NCBI GenBank assembly: GCA_036850595.1
Contig: CM072160.1
Coordinates: forward strand, 11,759,906 to 11,823,905
DNA: 64,000 nucleotides
Reading direction: 5' to 3'
Origin: Rhyacichthys aspro
Lineage: Eukaryota; Chordata; Actinopteri; Gobiiformes; Rhyacichthyidae
Part shown: in pieces, positions 11,499 through 23,100 of the stretch
Layout of the letters: every line of letters begins with the position of its first letter
Position numbering within the stretch: the stretch's first letter is position 1
Notes under the pieces: generated by a model
Database searches by the model: none
What the model was told of the DNA's origin: nothing
What the model saw: the letters and a program-made list of their open reading frames with translations, nothing else
Program-made: the position numbers and the translations under genes

Positions 11499-12191
11499 CT
11501 GATAGGGGACAACATCGACACAAAAGGACGAGAGTGAGGGAAATCAAAGAACGGTGGCAGTGACATCCAGGACAGAGAGAAGAAAGAATTTTATTAGAAG
11601 ATTAAGATGACCCTTGAAAAAAAACTATCACAAATAATAGCAAGCAAGCAGTGACTACTCTACCTCTGTCATAACAAAAATTCAAACTATCTGGCTGATC
11701 CCAGACCCAGATAGCAACAAATACTCCCCACAAATAGGTTACACTATAATTAATAGATCAGTAATTGTAGATTATTTTCTGACTACAAATTACTGTAGTG
11801 GTTGTGTGGCAGAAGTGATGTAGTTAGGGTAAGCTGCAATGTCAGGCACTGTCATGACACATTTGACATGCATTATGGGAAGGGACAAAAGATCATGCAA
11901 AGACTATTTAAACTTTTTAGACACTGAAATATTCAGTATACATGCCACCTTTCGAGGTTTAACCTAAGGTCATGAACTGATCATTAATGAGAAAGTTTCT
12001 GTCTAGTCTTCAAATCTAACTCAAGTTTGACCTTTTTCAAAATGGGGTACAATAAACAATACAAATAACCTGTTGACAGTCAGTTCATAACCTCTCAGCC
12101 TCCCTCCTTTCATTCATTAGTCACTTTGCAAAACCTCAACCACCATCCACCACAGCTACATGCCAAGCTAAAAGGTGAAAGGTTATAGTAC
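11499..12191 (-). other. mbnl1 intron 5 (693 nt)
   Basis: Donor GTACTA is non-optimal, which fits regulated use of the 54-nt exon. A GCATG motif and a C/T-rich stretch (CACCTTTTAGCTTGG) follow the donor. Nothing else was recognised. Confidence 0.8.
12159..12163 (-). promoter_or_regulatory. GCATG motif downstream of exon 5
   Basis: A minus-strand GCATG lies about 29 nt past the exon 5 donor, in GGCATGTAG. RBFOX proteins bind GCAUG, and downstream sites usually favour inclusion. A second, full TGCATG occurs at 12443-12448, just beyond the upstream AG-free zone. A five-base motif is common by chance, so this is suggestive only. Confidence 0.35.
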
Positions 12192-12245
12192 CAGGTCTAG
12201 AGTTGCGTCGAGGGGTCGCTTCGGTGATTTGACAGTCGACTGAGT
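12192..12245 (-). CDS. mbnl1: mbnl1 exon 5: 54-nt alternative nuclear-localisation exon
   Basis: This 54-nt cassette encodes TQSTVKSPKRPLDATLDL, residues 270-287. It matches the vertebrate 54-nt exon 5 (mammalian form TQSAVKSLKRPLEATFDL, from memory). It was found only by reading the sequence because its open frame is tiny. With the LPKR motif in the next exon (residues 296-299) it forms the KRP...KR nuclear-localisation signal. Inclusion favours nuclear MBNL1 in known vertebrates and is repressed by MBNL1 itself. Splice sites look weak: the acceptor ctaattaag has almost no local pyrimidine tract and the donor is GTACTA. Four residues differ from the mammalian form, while the KRPL core is kept. 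Confidence 0.93.
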
Positions 12246-12436
12246 CTTAATTAGCAGGCAGCGAGCACATGATGGCAATGGGCCAATGGGGTTCAAGCGC
12301 ATTAACATAAACCAGCAAGCGGAGGTGCATCATGGGGGCAGCAGTGCAGTGAGGGTTGGTGAGGAAAAAAACAAAAAACAAAAAACAAACAAATAAAAAA
12401 CAAATCATTGAAATGCAATATACAAGAATAACAAGA
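12246..12436 (-). promoter_or_regulatory. mbnl1: AG-exclusion zone and MBNL-type autoregulatory region upstream of exon 5
   Basis: Reading the minus strand upstream from the exon 5 acceptor (AG at 12247-12246), no other AG occurs until 12437. That is a 189-nt AG-free stretch, whereas ordinary acceptors have 20-40 nt. It contains a U-rich tract (about 12362-12415) far from the exon and several YGCY motifs, three of them packed in CGCTGCCTGCT only 8-18 nt from the exon. In mammals this exon uses distant branch points and is repressed by MBNL1 binding in this intron. The layout here is the same; the function is inferred. Confidence 0.8.
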
Positions 12437-13185
12437 CTAAGGCATGCACATTCATGGCTCTAGTGTGACTGAAAAGAGTTAAGACCCTGCACAATAAAAA
12501 ATACCGGTCAGTTCTGATCATAATGGGATGTATGGAATATTATATGGAAGTAATTGAAGGTTATTTTCCAAGCTCATATAAATGAGCTTTATTGGTGTCC
12601 TATGTGAAGGTGAAGGTTGGTGATGGTTCATTTAATATCATTATGGCTCCAATTTGGCTTCCTGCAATGATTTAAGCCCGACTCATTTGTAAAGGTTAAC
12701 TGAAATCAATGTCTTCAATGCTTCCTCCCAGAATAACAACAGATTAATGTCATCTATTTTGTAGAGTCTGAGCAACACATGCTTACATCCTTGTAAAGAA
12801 TGTTTGAATGTATTTCTGAAAAATGAAATTTGTTTACAGCAAAAAAAAGTCAATAAACCTACAGCAAAATGATTCCAACAAAGCACCAGCACAAAGTCGA
12901 GCAGAGAGGGGAGCAATACAGGGTCATCACATACCAGCATTATCATTACAGCATGCTGCCACAAAAGCCTATGATAAATCTGTGTCTTTTTCATGTCAGA
13001 GCTAATAAGAGCAGGAATAGCAGACTGAAATGTGGAGTTGAAGCGAAGAATAAATGATGATCCTATTTCTAAAGAATAGTATTTGCTGTTTTAGATGATT
13101 CAACAGTAAATAAATCACAGCTGCTACTAAGTTATATACGATTGTGTTGTTAGGGGGCTTGAACCTCTCTCTTGAAGATACCTAC
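12246..13185 (-). other. mbnl1 intron 4 (940 nt)
   Basis: This intron precedes the 54-nt exon. Its 3' half is the AG-free regulatory stretch described separately. The 5' half shows nothing recognisable beyond A/T-rich sequence. Confidence 0.85.
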
Positions 13186-13425
13186 CATGGCTGCAGCGGC
13201 CGCAGCCTGGTTCACTTGGTGCTGGGCGGCTTTGATCTTGGCCTGCAGGTGAGCCGGAGGGTGGAAGTACTTGCACTTCTCCCTGGAGCAGCGACCCTTA
13301 ATGTAGTCCATGCACACAGTGACAGTGTTGTCGTTGGTGTCGATCATAGTGCTATCCGCATTGTGAGCGAAGCGACAGTCGTTCTCCCCGCGCGTACAGT
13401 TTCCCCGCTGGTATTCCCGACACAC
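13186..13425 (-). CDS. mbnl1: mbnl1 coding exon 4 (zinc fingers 3 and 4)
   Basis: This exon encodes residues 190-269, 80 codons, phase 0. Zinc finger 3 is C191-X7-C199-X6-C206-X3-H210. Zinc finger 4 is C227-X7-C235-X4-C240-X3-H244, so the second RNA-binding tandem sits in one exon. The stretch between them, [20 protein letters not shown], is the family signature. After the fingers come an alpha-helical [11 protein letters not shown] segment and a six-alanine run ending in Met. Residue 211 is Asn where mammals have Pro (FAHN versus FAHP). The acceptor is gcttcag and the donor is GTAGGT. The next exon may be the 54-nt exon or, if that is skipped, the 151-nt exon; both keep the frame. Confidence 0.97.
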
Positions 13426-16084
13426 CTGAAGCACACGTGGACAACACTGTGGTTAATCTTGCAAACTTCATAAAGTTAGTCAGTGCGCAGACACGTTATC
13501 CATCCTGTCTGCTTCACGTTTGATGAAGTCAATCAATCAGACCTTGACAATCACTTCACCATTCACAGCAAGGCTCAACCATTAGAGCTGATTGATAAGC
13601 AGAGCAGAATGCAACCAGGGTTTACATGCTCATCAATCACATAACATTTAGCCATTATTCAAATAAGCGATGTTGACTGTTCTTCCTGTAAGAGACAGAA
13701 GGGGGCAGCATGTGCGTAAACAGTTGGGAAAATGATTGTTTCAGTGTTGGGGTGCAGTGAAGCTCATGGGAAATGTGGGACTGGTCATTCTCTGGGGAGG
13801 CTGTGGCAAAATCACCAACACACAAACACTCACACAAGGTGCAAATTATGAGGCTGCATTTTTCCCCAGAATTAAATTTTGACACTTAAAGATCTGTGCA
13901 ATAACTTAAAGATATTGGAGCACAGTGAGGCACTATTGAATCTGAATTACATTCACCGCTACCTCCACCAAATTAAATTTTGTGTTGCTGTGTATTGATC
14001 TATCAGTTACTTTGACTGAACAAGCTATTTACCAAATGTCTGTTTACCAGTCTTACTGTCTGCATGTATAAAGGATTTGATTTGTGGTGGACCGGCTGCC
14101 AGACAAAAGGCCACCAGCGCTGTTATCTACAAACTAACCCTGCTCTGTCTCCAGTCATGACAGCTCATCATCCGCAATCACCCATCTGTACGAACACTGG
14201 GGCTAGAATCCGCTCTGTCTGTCTGTGTCTGTCTGTCTTTCCCGAACTCAATCAACATTCACATCTGAATGTACCTACACAAGCGCACACACATAAACTT
14301 CCTACCACTGCCACCATAATTGCTGTTGCTACTGGTCTTATTTAGAAAAAAAAGAGAGCGGAGAGAAGAGAGACTGCCTTGTTGTCAGGCAGATGTCAGA
14401 GAAGTGGGTGAGGGAGGGAGGAAACAAGAGAGAAAGGAAAAAATGTAAGAGTGTCTGATGAATAAAGGAGTAAAGGACAGAGATGGGATCAAGGAGACAG
14501 AGGGAGAGTCTGTGGGGAGCGTGTGTGGCTGGCACAGAATAAAATAAAGTAGGAAGGGAGGGTAAATGGAAGCAAATTGGTGTTCTCTGCACCAGGTGTG
14601 GACTGGCGTGTTTTTTCTTAACAGTGGTTAATCATGCATCACAGACAGCTAAACAAGTGAAAGTGCTTAGTTGGACAAACAGATAAGCCTGTTAATCATA
14701 TTTCAGTCCCCATGGTAACTGTCCCTCTGGGCCATTTACATCACCATGGTTGCAGGTAAGCAACATATGACTTTATGCAAGCTGAGCTGGTGCAGTATGG
14801 CTTTATTTGAGAAACAGTCTGACAATGGTCTTCTAAATTAGGATTTTTCCCCTGCCTCAAGAAAATAGTCTGTAACATATCAAGTACTGGCTGGTATGTG
14901 TGGTACTCACAGCTATGTTTATTTTGAACGACACACAACTTAAATATCGCTGGTGGTTTATAAAAGTTATTTTTAGTAGTTTCTCACAAGCCTTGATACG
15001 AAATGTGTCGGTCAAATAGCCTCACCATTTTATAGAGAGCATCTAGAGGCTTTGTACCACAATGAGAACTATATTTAAAAAAACTAGATTGCCACTATAT
15101 ATACAGTATGTATCTAATTTGGTCTTATTTACTAGAATGAGTGCAGAGGTTTTTATCAGTGTTGTATTAGTCCTAAGCTGCTGATGGTTTTAATCTTGTC
15201 ATTGAACATAAATTCTAATGTTTCTTCGACTTTATTTTGGTTGTCTATTTGTGTCCTTCCCCTGCCCCTCCCAAGATGGCCGCATTAGGTCTACAGATTG
15301 ATTTCCTATCTCCCCCACCGTCTCTTTTTCCTGTCATTGACCTGTTCCCTGACTCTGCATGTTGTCCACTTGTTTATCGGCACCAGAGACTTCCTCAGCC
15401 TCAGCCCCATAAATTACCTAAGCTACCTAACTTTACATTTAAAACTTAACCTTCCTAACGCTCTCCCATTGCTCGCCTGCTGTCTAACGATTTCCACATT
15501 ATTTGCTTGCAACTGTTTCCCGCGTGGGGATGCATAATGGATGAGATTGACTTACTGCCCAATTAATGATTTTCTGAACACAGCTAGTGGACCGGCACTC
15601 GTCAGGTTTCACCTGACTGATTGCTTTCATGGAAGTATTAAAGATTTTTCAGAAAATTACAAATTGATAGAGTATAACACAGGCTTGTGGCAAATAATGT
15701 CATCTCCTGCTTGTTGATGCAACGCGGTATTGACAACACAAGTGTTTGCATGAGATACTCTCATTACTGTCTTTTCCTCTTTGCTTAAGCCTTGGTAATG
15801 ACTGTATTATGGTAATGGGATGTAGTTACTGTAACAGAAAGTGTGTAGCAGCTACATAATTAAAGTCAACACGCACACTGTTCAGGCGAGATTCTCTAAC
15901 CCATGCCTTTAATATTCAAACAGCCCACATTTCAAAGCCCAATCTGTTTGCATAGACACTAAAAGATTGTTATTGGGTGCTTGTTAATCTAGTTTCTAAT
16001 CTGTGGCTGATATTAGAGTGACAAAATGATTATGCAAATCTTCTGGTCTATGTGATGAGTGGTGTGTGGATGTCCATGTCTCAC
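13426..16084 (-). other. mbnl1 intron 3 (2.7 kb)
   Basis: Donor GTGAGA, acceptor gcttcag. Apart from a purine-rich plus-strand stretch at about 14345-14530, nothing was recognised in it. Confidence 0.85.
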
Positions 16085-16306
16085 CTCCAGTCTGTCTGTT
16101 CTCATGAGTTTCTGAGCAGCGGCGGCGGCGGCAGCAGCTGGGACGGGGACAGTGGGGTTGCTGGTGACCAGTACAGGAGCACTGGGCAGGATGTCAGCGG
16201 GCATCAGGCCGGGCGACACAGGGCCAAGGTAGGGGTTAAACGCAGCGGCCGCGGCTGCAGCAGCATTGGCATTGGTTGCAAGGCTGGGTGTGACTGAAAA
16301 CATGGG
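16085..16306 (-). CDS. mbnl1: mbnl1 coding exon 3 (inter-finger linker, two poly-Ala runs)
   Basis: This exon encodes residues 116-189, 74 codons, phase 0. It is the linker between the two zinc-finger pairs and contains FNPYLGPVSPGLMPADILP and VLVTSNPTVPVP. It has two runs of eight alanines, at about residues 130-137 and 172-179. As remembered, mammalian MBNL1 has only three alanines in the first run, so that run is expanded here. It is written with mixed GCN codons and includes a GCGGCCGC site, so it is not a pure trinucleotide repeat. The equivalent mammalian exon is alternatively spliced and affects RNA affinity. The acceptor is gcccacag and the donor is GTGAGA. Confidence 0.96.
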
Positions 16307-19300
16307 CTGTGGGCAAACATGAGAGAGGATGAGAGAGGAGAGAATGAGAGAGGTCAGAAATGGAGAACAGATTGTCACTTTCATCAAGTCTGTAAATAAA
16401 AATTTCATATTTAATCATTTCTTGCACTGTATAATGCCAGGCTCTCAACTCGAACCACAGCTTTATGATATATGGTGAAATCAAAGATAGAGAAGTTTTC
16501 AAGCAGAAAAAATAAGCGGATAATTAGTTGGCTCATTTTTGAGAAAGCTCTTTGATTCTTGCTTGTCTTTTATTTGCACTGTAAGATCTAGGCTCAGTAT
16601 GTGGTGTCACCTTCTCCCAGTGCGGGGCACATAGAATCACATGCTTCATACACCAGAGATCACAGGAGAAATGAGCATGTGAGGAGTCAAGCTGTGTGTG
16701 ATGTGTAGGGGCTGCACTGTACACCACGCTGGGACAATACACCACTGTCAGGAAGAAAGAAAACGTCCTTTCTTCCATTTGGAGAAAGGCTGAGGAGTGC
16801 GCTCGCTGATGTAGCACACTAAAAGTTTTCCCTACACGTTCTTGACCTCAGCCCTGGTCTCAGGATTGTCTCTTGAGCCTCCGTCAACAGGACACAGTGA
16901 GTAATAGAGCAGCAGTGGCCAGGCTCAGACAGCTTACATTCTTTCCAAAACCTTTCTCTGCTCTGGGATGACTCTGAAAATCAGGAAGAAATGGCAAGGT
17001 TTTACTCATTCTTCCAATGGTCCCCTCTGGAACGCCTGAGGAAGAATAACCTGTCACAAAGCACTCTGGGAAAGATATAATTCAAGTTGCCCATGTATCA
17101 GTTTACAATATTCAGAGCTCGAGGCAGGGATGAAACAGGCATGAGGTCATTTAAGAGACTCGCAGTCACATACTTAAGGCCAATGCCTTAATAAGACACT
17201 GAGGAATAGTCAGATTTTTAAAAAATAAAAATACACAAAAAATCATAACATCATTATCCTTTACACCACTTCTACCCTTTGTGGGTCGTTGAGTGTGTGG
17301 TTAGAAAAAAAGTAGTTTATAGTTAGTCATTAGTTAGTCATTTCAGGCAACAAGATTTACCCCAGATGCCTTTGTTAAGAGTGATAACTGTGAAGACTGA
17401 CATAAAATATTAAAGAGAGTCAACAATGTATTAAAAATATATTTTTAAAATCAAGTTTGGTGGCATTATGAGAGACCTTTATTTGTGAAAGATATACTTT
17501 GTTTTTGTTTGTTGTAATGGGCGATGGGATTTTTAAGTAACAACAAATTGTGAGGCTAATTTTGCGTTTTTTGAAAATGATTTTACTTGGTTCAGAAAAA
17601 GTGGGTCATAACTAAATTATGAGGCAAAAATTTGGATCCCAGGATAAGACCTTTGTGCACAAGAGCTGCAGTTTTGACCCAGACATAACCTACTCCAAAC
17701 ACATTGCTACTTAATATAACGTAATTAGCAATAAGTGAATTCATCAGACATATTAAAACATCCTTGAAGCTACAGTATGCAGGATTTTCATTGAAAATGT
17801 ACATTAATCCACACACAGGAGAAAACGCTTCTATTCTAAACTGAATAATATGTAGGTGAATGTATTTTGAACTTTCTCTGTCTGCATTTTGAGGTGTGTT
17901 GTTTACAACTTGCAATATAGGCAATATAGTGGCTAAAAGTACTGTGAAACTGAACAAAATATCTCGTGTGAATTAACACGGGACACAGTGGAACTAGAGC
18001 TTTGTTTATTTTGGTATAACCACTCCTCAACCATCTGCCCAAACATGGAAGTACACACTTCAAGAGAGAGACACTGCTGGAATGTCCATCGCTTGTTGCT
18101 TTATGACCATATTTCACCATTTGTTTTTACACCCAGTTTCCTCTCCACATAAACAAGTTCCCCCCATTTATAATTACAGGAGATTTTAGATTGAATCTTT
18201 AAGTGTTGCAGTCGACAGATACTATATCAGAAATTTATCTTTCTGCTGGTCTGGGATCTGTAATAAAAGCATCATAGGCACCATCAGTCACAGGCAACTG
18301 TAATGAAGCCGGATTACTCCACCCTCTGCACAGCTCCAAGTGTGAAATGAAAGCACTCCCCTACACACATGACGGGGCATCCACAGAGAAAACAAGTGGG
18401 CGCGCAGCAGATAAAAAGTAGTATGGACAGGGGTAGGAAACTAAGCTCAGGCACAAGGGACGGATAGAGGAAGAAATCTCAGCAAGAATGGTTCCTGGAA
18501 AACTCGCACCATGTCTTAGCCTCTGTTCCCTCAGCAGTCAACACGGCTCTGTTTTCTTGACTTCTCTTTATAGTGCTGCTGCCTTACTGTTCCTATCTCC
18601 TATACTTTACCTACCTGTCTTTGCTCTGTCCATTTATCTCTTCCTGCCTAGCCTTCCAGCCTAGTCTTTCTTTCTTCTTCTGCTGTGTCCTTCTCTGTCA
18701 GCCTGTCTTTTTCTTCCGACTTTCTCTTCTCACCATGACATAAACAGAAAGGGAAGGCTTTGGAGATCTATTGCCTTTCTAAACCCTTTCATGGTTCCCT
18801 TTTCTCAATGGGCCTTTCCGCTCAACCCCTTTTCCCCAAGATAAGGGTGATAAGCCATCAGCTAAATGTGCATGAGTGCATGTGTGTGTCCAGGCATGCA
18901 GCATCTAAAACTCTTTTGAATAGTCAAATTCAAATTCACTCTCCAGCACTCACTTTACCATAAAGGAGCAGAAAGGAGGACAGTGGAATTTCTTCAAGCC
19001 TGACAGACAGGTTGACTCTGTGAGGTCTTATGGTCACCACAGAAAGGATGCATTGGAATAGGCTGACGGGGGCTGGAGGAGTCACACTGAAGATCTTTGA
19101 AGCATGCACATTTATTACAAAGTCATTTCTGATGTAATTATCTTATATGTGCATAGATTCGAGGGTGAGATCAAATAAAATTATACTTTATTGGTCATAC
19201 ACCAGAAGCAAATATGCAAAAAAAAAAAAAAAAAGGTTTAAAATTCCCCAGCTCATTTGTTTCTGCATACATGACTTTAGGATATTACATTTATACAATA

Positions 19301-20000
19301 ATATTGGCTAATATGAAGTGTAATAATACATTCAGCCATTTTAATGTCTATCATGAGAAGAAGGATAAGTCTGAGCTTCACACAGTAATATTTGCTCTCA
19401 TGATTGGCTGTCACAGCATACATATAAGAAGCCTAATTTAAAGTTGAGAAAACGTACCTTTGACATGTTGAAAGTATGATAAGCAAGTTGGGTTTGACAA
19501 CTTACAAATGAATTCCTTCTGAATACAATACTTACCCAACTCCCTTTACTTTACTAAGTCAAGTTTTGTCTTAATTAGGTGATTCTGTAAGTAGATTATA
19601 CAAAGTCTGAGAGAGAAAGATATAACGTCACATTATTCAGGACCAGGTGAGCCACCTCTTATCATCACCTTGTGGTTACTGACTTTTTTGTGAATTTGGT
19701 AAATTGAGTGTGTCATCATCTGTCATTGGTCATCTGGTGTTAAGGCTGGTCACATATAATCTTATCAATCAAGATGCATTTGAATATGTATGTAACCAGG
19801 TCTGAAGACCTTGTGCTTGAACTAAGTGCAGTCTGAATATTAACTCAAAGTAGCACAAACTAAAAATATGACTCCCTTAATTGGAATGATTGGCCTTAAA
19901 AGCTCTTACAGCTGTAATTCTGTTGACCTTTTGACCCAGTGGGTTTGAGTGCCTGTGCTCTCCTGCTTGCATAGATGGCTAAATGGATGTGTCCACTCAC
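16307..20000 (-). other. mbnl1 intron 2 (3.7 kb)
   Basis: Donor GTGAGT, acceptor gcccacag. It contains a 17-base A run at 19218-19234 and a pyrimidine-rich plus-strand stretch at about 18540-18730. No gene or clear transposon was recognised. Confidence 0.85.
19218..19234. repeat. Poly(A) run
   Basis: Seventeen consecutive A on the plus strand. The preceding TACTTTATTGGTCATACACC resembles retroposon 3' tails, so it may be the end of an old insertion, but no body was recognised. Confidence 0.6.
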
Positions 20001-20171
20001 CACTGGCTGAAGCTGTGTGCCTGGCATCATGGCGTTGGCGAGCTGCATCTGTTGGGCCAGCATGGCCATGTTTTTCTGTTGGATGAGATTATTCCTTCCA
20101 TTGATTTCCAGCTGCGTCTTTAGATGGGGAGGAGGATGCAGGTACTTGCAGTTCTCTCTGGAACATCGGCC
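20001..20171 (-). CDS. mbnl1: mbnl1 coding exon 2 (rest of zinc finger 2, linker)
   Basis: This exon encodes residues 59-115, 57 codons, phase 0 at both ends. It completes zinc finger 2 (C53-X7-C61-X4-C66-X3-H70) with [17 protein letters not shown], then runs into the MBNL1-type linker [18 protein letters not shown] and ends in TQLQPV. The acceptor is gtcag before GGC at 20171 and the donor is GTGAGT at 20000. Several in-frame ATG codons (in NMAML, QQMQ and NAMMPG) could serve as starts if exon 1 were skipped, giving a protein without the first finger pair, as described for mammals. The linker distinguishes MBNL1 from MBNL2, which has KTAAAML here. Confidence 0.97.
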
Positions 20172-23100
20172 CTGACATAGAAAAGAGTGAAGAATTATGA
20201 ACGGCAGCGGGGGATAGAGTTATTCTACATACCAAGAGGGAAATTAGAGCAGCGTTTTTCTTAACTGTGGCCTAATGTAAAGAAGTAATGAGCCTTGACT
20301 CAAGTTGCTGCCCTCCCATTTGGCAGGAGCTGACCTAACAGTGCTGACATCTGTGCCTGCCACTACACCAAGTTTGCTGTAAAGGAGACTGATCAGTTAC
20401 GCTTACTCTAGCCCATCTGCAAACTGAGCAAGAACCTGCCTCTATTTCTTTCTGATCCAACTAACAGATAAAGAGAGAAGCATGCATGATAGAAACATCT
20501 GCTTCACAGAATGGCTCTTTGTTTCTGTCTAAGTTGTTTGACAATACTGCATATTATGATGAATAACAAACCCTTGGGGCAATTCAGAGAAAACTGTTAG
20601 AGTTGTATTACTTCCTTTTAACCGTTTTAACCCCAGGTCACACTGACATTAGAAGATGGAATTCATGACATGAATTCATCAGACTTATTATGGCCTCATT
20701 TTATCCTCATCTTCATTTTAGAAAAAAATAATAAAAAACTAAAACTTTACTTACTGTTCTGTGTTGGGAATAGTACAAAATATTTTAAACGTTCTAACAC
20801 CACTTTTGTCATAGAGCTCCTGCTACAGTCCTTCAGTGGCCTACATTCCCGATGAAGTCACACTTGAAGCAGGATGTTTTACAAGCCCTACTAAATCATT
20901 ATTGATCTCCTCCCAGTTGAGACAAATGAGTTATGTGTCGATTTTTACACAATGGAACAGGTTGTGGAGCCGATGCCAAATCCATATGATTGGAGCCTTC
21001 TACGAAAATAAACATACAACAACATTATGACAGTCCATTGAACATTCTGCTGGTGTCTATAGACAGAGCAGTATGTGTGTGAATGCTTGGTGCTGTGGGT
21101 GATTATATTCATCCAGCAGCCGGCAGCCCAAAGGGAGAAGGAGGGGAGGTAATTTACACTCTCATAATGCCTGCTCCACTGAACACTCCCCCGGATAGGT
21201 GTAATATCTCCTCCTCTTTTTCTCTCCCTCTTTCTCCTTCATTCCTTCCCTTTTGTCTCGATCCCTATACTTCCCAAGCCCCATGCTGATATTTGCACTC
21301 CTCAACCAGAATACAGAGCAGTAGAAGGCGCAGAGGTGCTGCTGTGATCTGTGTAGCTCAACATGTTCATGGATGTGTGCCGAATGCATGAAACGAGGAT
21401 TTTCTGACACTGATGTTTTGTCCTGTCTCCTCTCGTCCCATTTTTAAACAAAATGCATCCTCTATTGGGTTTTCTGCCCATGTTTTACCATTTACCTTTT
21501 CAATGAAATCTATTTCCAATGAGTAGAAACAACTGCAGCGACCCTGCAGCACAAACTCCCACGGGGAATTAAACGTTGGCTGTCATGCTGCTGCTTATCT
21601 CAGTGAGATTACCTGCTGGCCACTGTGCCCAAATATGACACCTGCTTTCACAGCCTAACACATGTACTTTCTTTTTTTCCTCACACCACGTTCCTCTCTT
21701 CTCTGGACGGCCCCATGCTTTGTGTTATCTCTCCATCTCTCCCCATCGTTTATTTCCTAGAGCAGCCAGTTCTGCCTGGCTACAGCAGGGAAGCTACTTT
21801 GCATTGGAGAGCGCCAGAATGTCAAGAGTTCTTCCAGCATTTTCATTGGCTGAGAGCTGCAGCTGAGCGCCACAGTATTCCCAGCCCACCCATCGGCCTA
21901 GAGGCACATATTAACAATGCTCCTAGTCTGGCTCATCCCAGTGTGGCGCGGACTATTGATCAGCACTAATTGGTTAATGTCTTTTGATTTTCAGGGCACA
22001 TTCCCTCTGGGTGACTAGACACTAACATGTCAGCTTCAACTGTGTGTGTCTGATTAAATGTAACGATGCAGACCATTACAAGAAAACACAGCTAGTTTAA
22101 AGACACATAAATATGTTTGCTTTGGAAAACAGTTGCTCATTTACACGTGTAGCAGACTTAGAGCACAAGCAGTCCCATTCATTTGGAGAGTGTTTTCAGG
22201 CCACCTGCGCTCTTCCTCCTGCTTTCAGCACACTCCTGGGGGAAATATCTGACTCGTTGTTAACTGCGCCATTATTTTTATTTTTTTTTTCACCTGCGAT
22301 TAGCTAACTTTGTCTATCTATTAATTAAGCCAGGGTTAAGCCAGAGGGTCTTTAAAGCTCCTCCGCCTGGAAACAAATGCGTCCTACATCTGGAAATTAT
22401 GGAGGCTGTTGACAGTAAATCAGAAGAGTTGAGCTGTGGGCCTTTAACAATATATCACATTTGAAACACTTTTGGCAATGTTGGAGGAAAATTTAAAAAT
22501 ACTTAGAAGAAAGATCCAATGTGATTAATGAGTCAGAGAGGCTTTGTTACGGATTGATATAGCTAGCATTGGCCTCTTGTTTACTTGAATGCATGGTCAG
22601 CCATTTAAATGTGATTATGGGCTTTACAGTTCACTGCAGTCACAATGGAAGAGAGAAGAGTTTGTGTCTGCAGATGACTTTTAAAGTGAAGGTAAATCAA
22701 AATGATTGCTTATTAAGAATGGACCTCAATGCATTTTATCTGTTACATTCAGAAAGGTCAGAACCTTCCCTTGCCTCTGTGATATGAGGCATAGCCACAT
22801 TATCAGCTGCAGTTGTGTTGTTGTTTCCTCCATTCAGTCCCATATCAACCTGTCATCCCTGCAGATCACTGCTGTGTCCTGGCTTCTCTCCTCCAGCTTT
22901 TCCCTGCTGTCCAACCAGTCGGTGCCGTTTAATAGCAGGGCCGTCTGATCCAAAGCAGAGCTGCCTGCGCCTCCACCTGTCTGCCTGTTGGCCACCCAGA
23001 CATTAATATGCACAGACAACAGGCGATAACTGAAAACTTGCATCTGTCTTTCACACAGTCTCCTGATTGCTCTGTCTGACTTGTTGTTCCTTGTTGTCTA

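Noticed and set aside
11336..11566. A 76-residue minus-strand frame over exon 6
   Set aside because: It is the wrong frame of a real exon; the correct frame, joined through the splice sites, gives the MBNL1 sequence.
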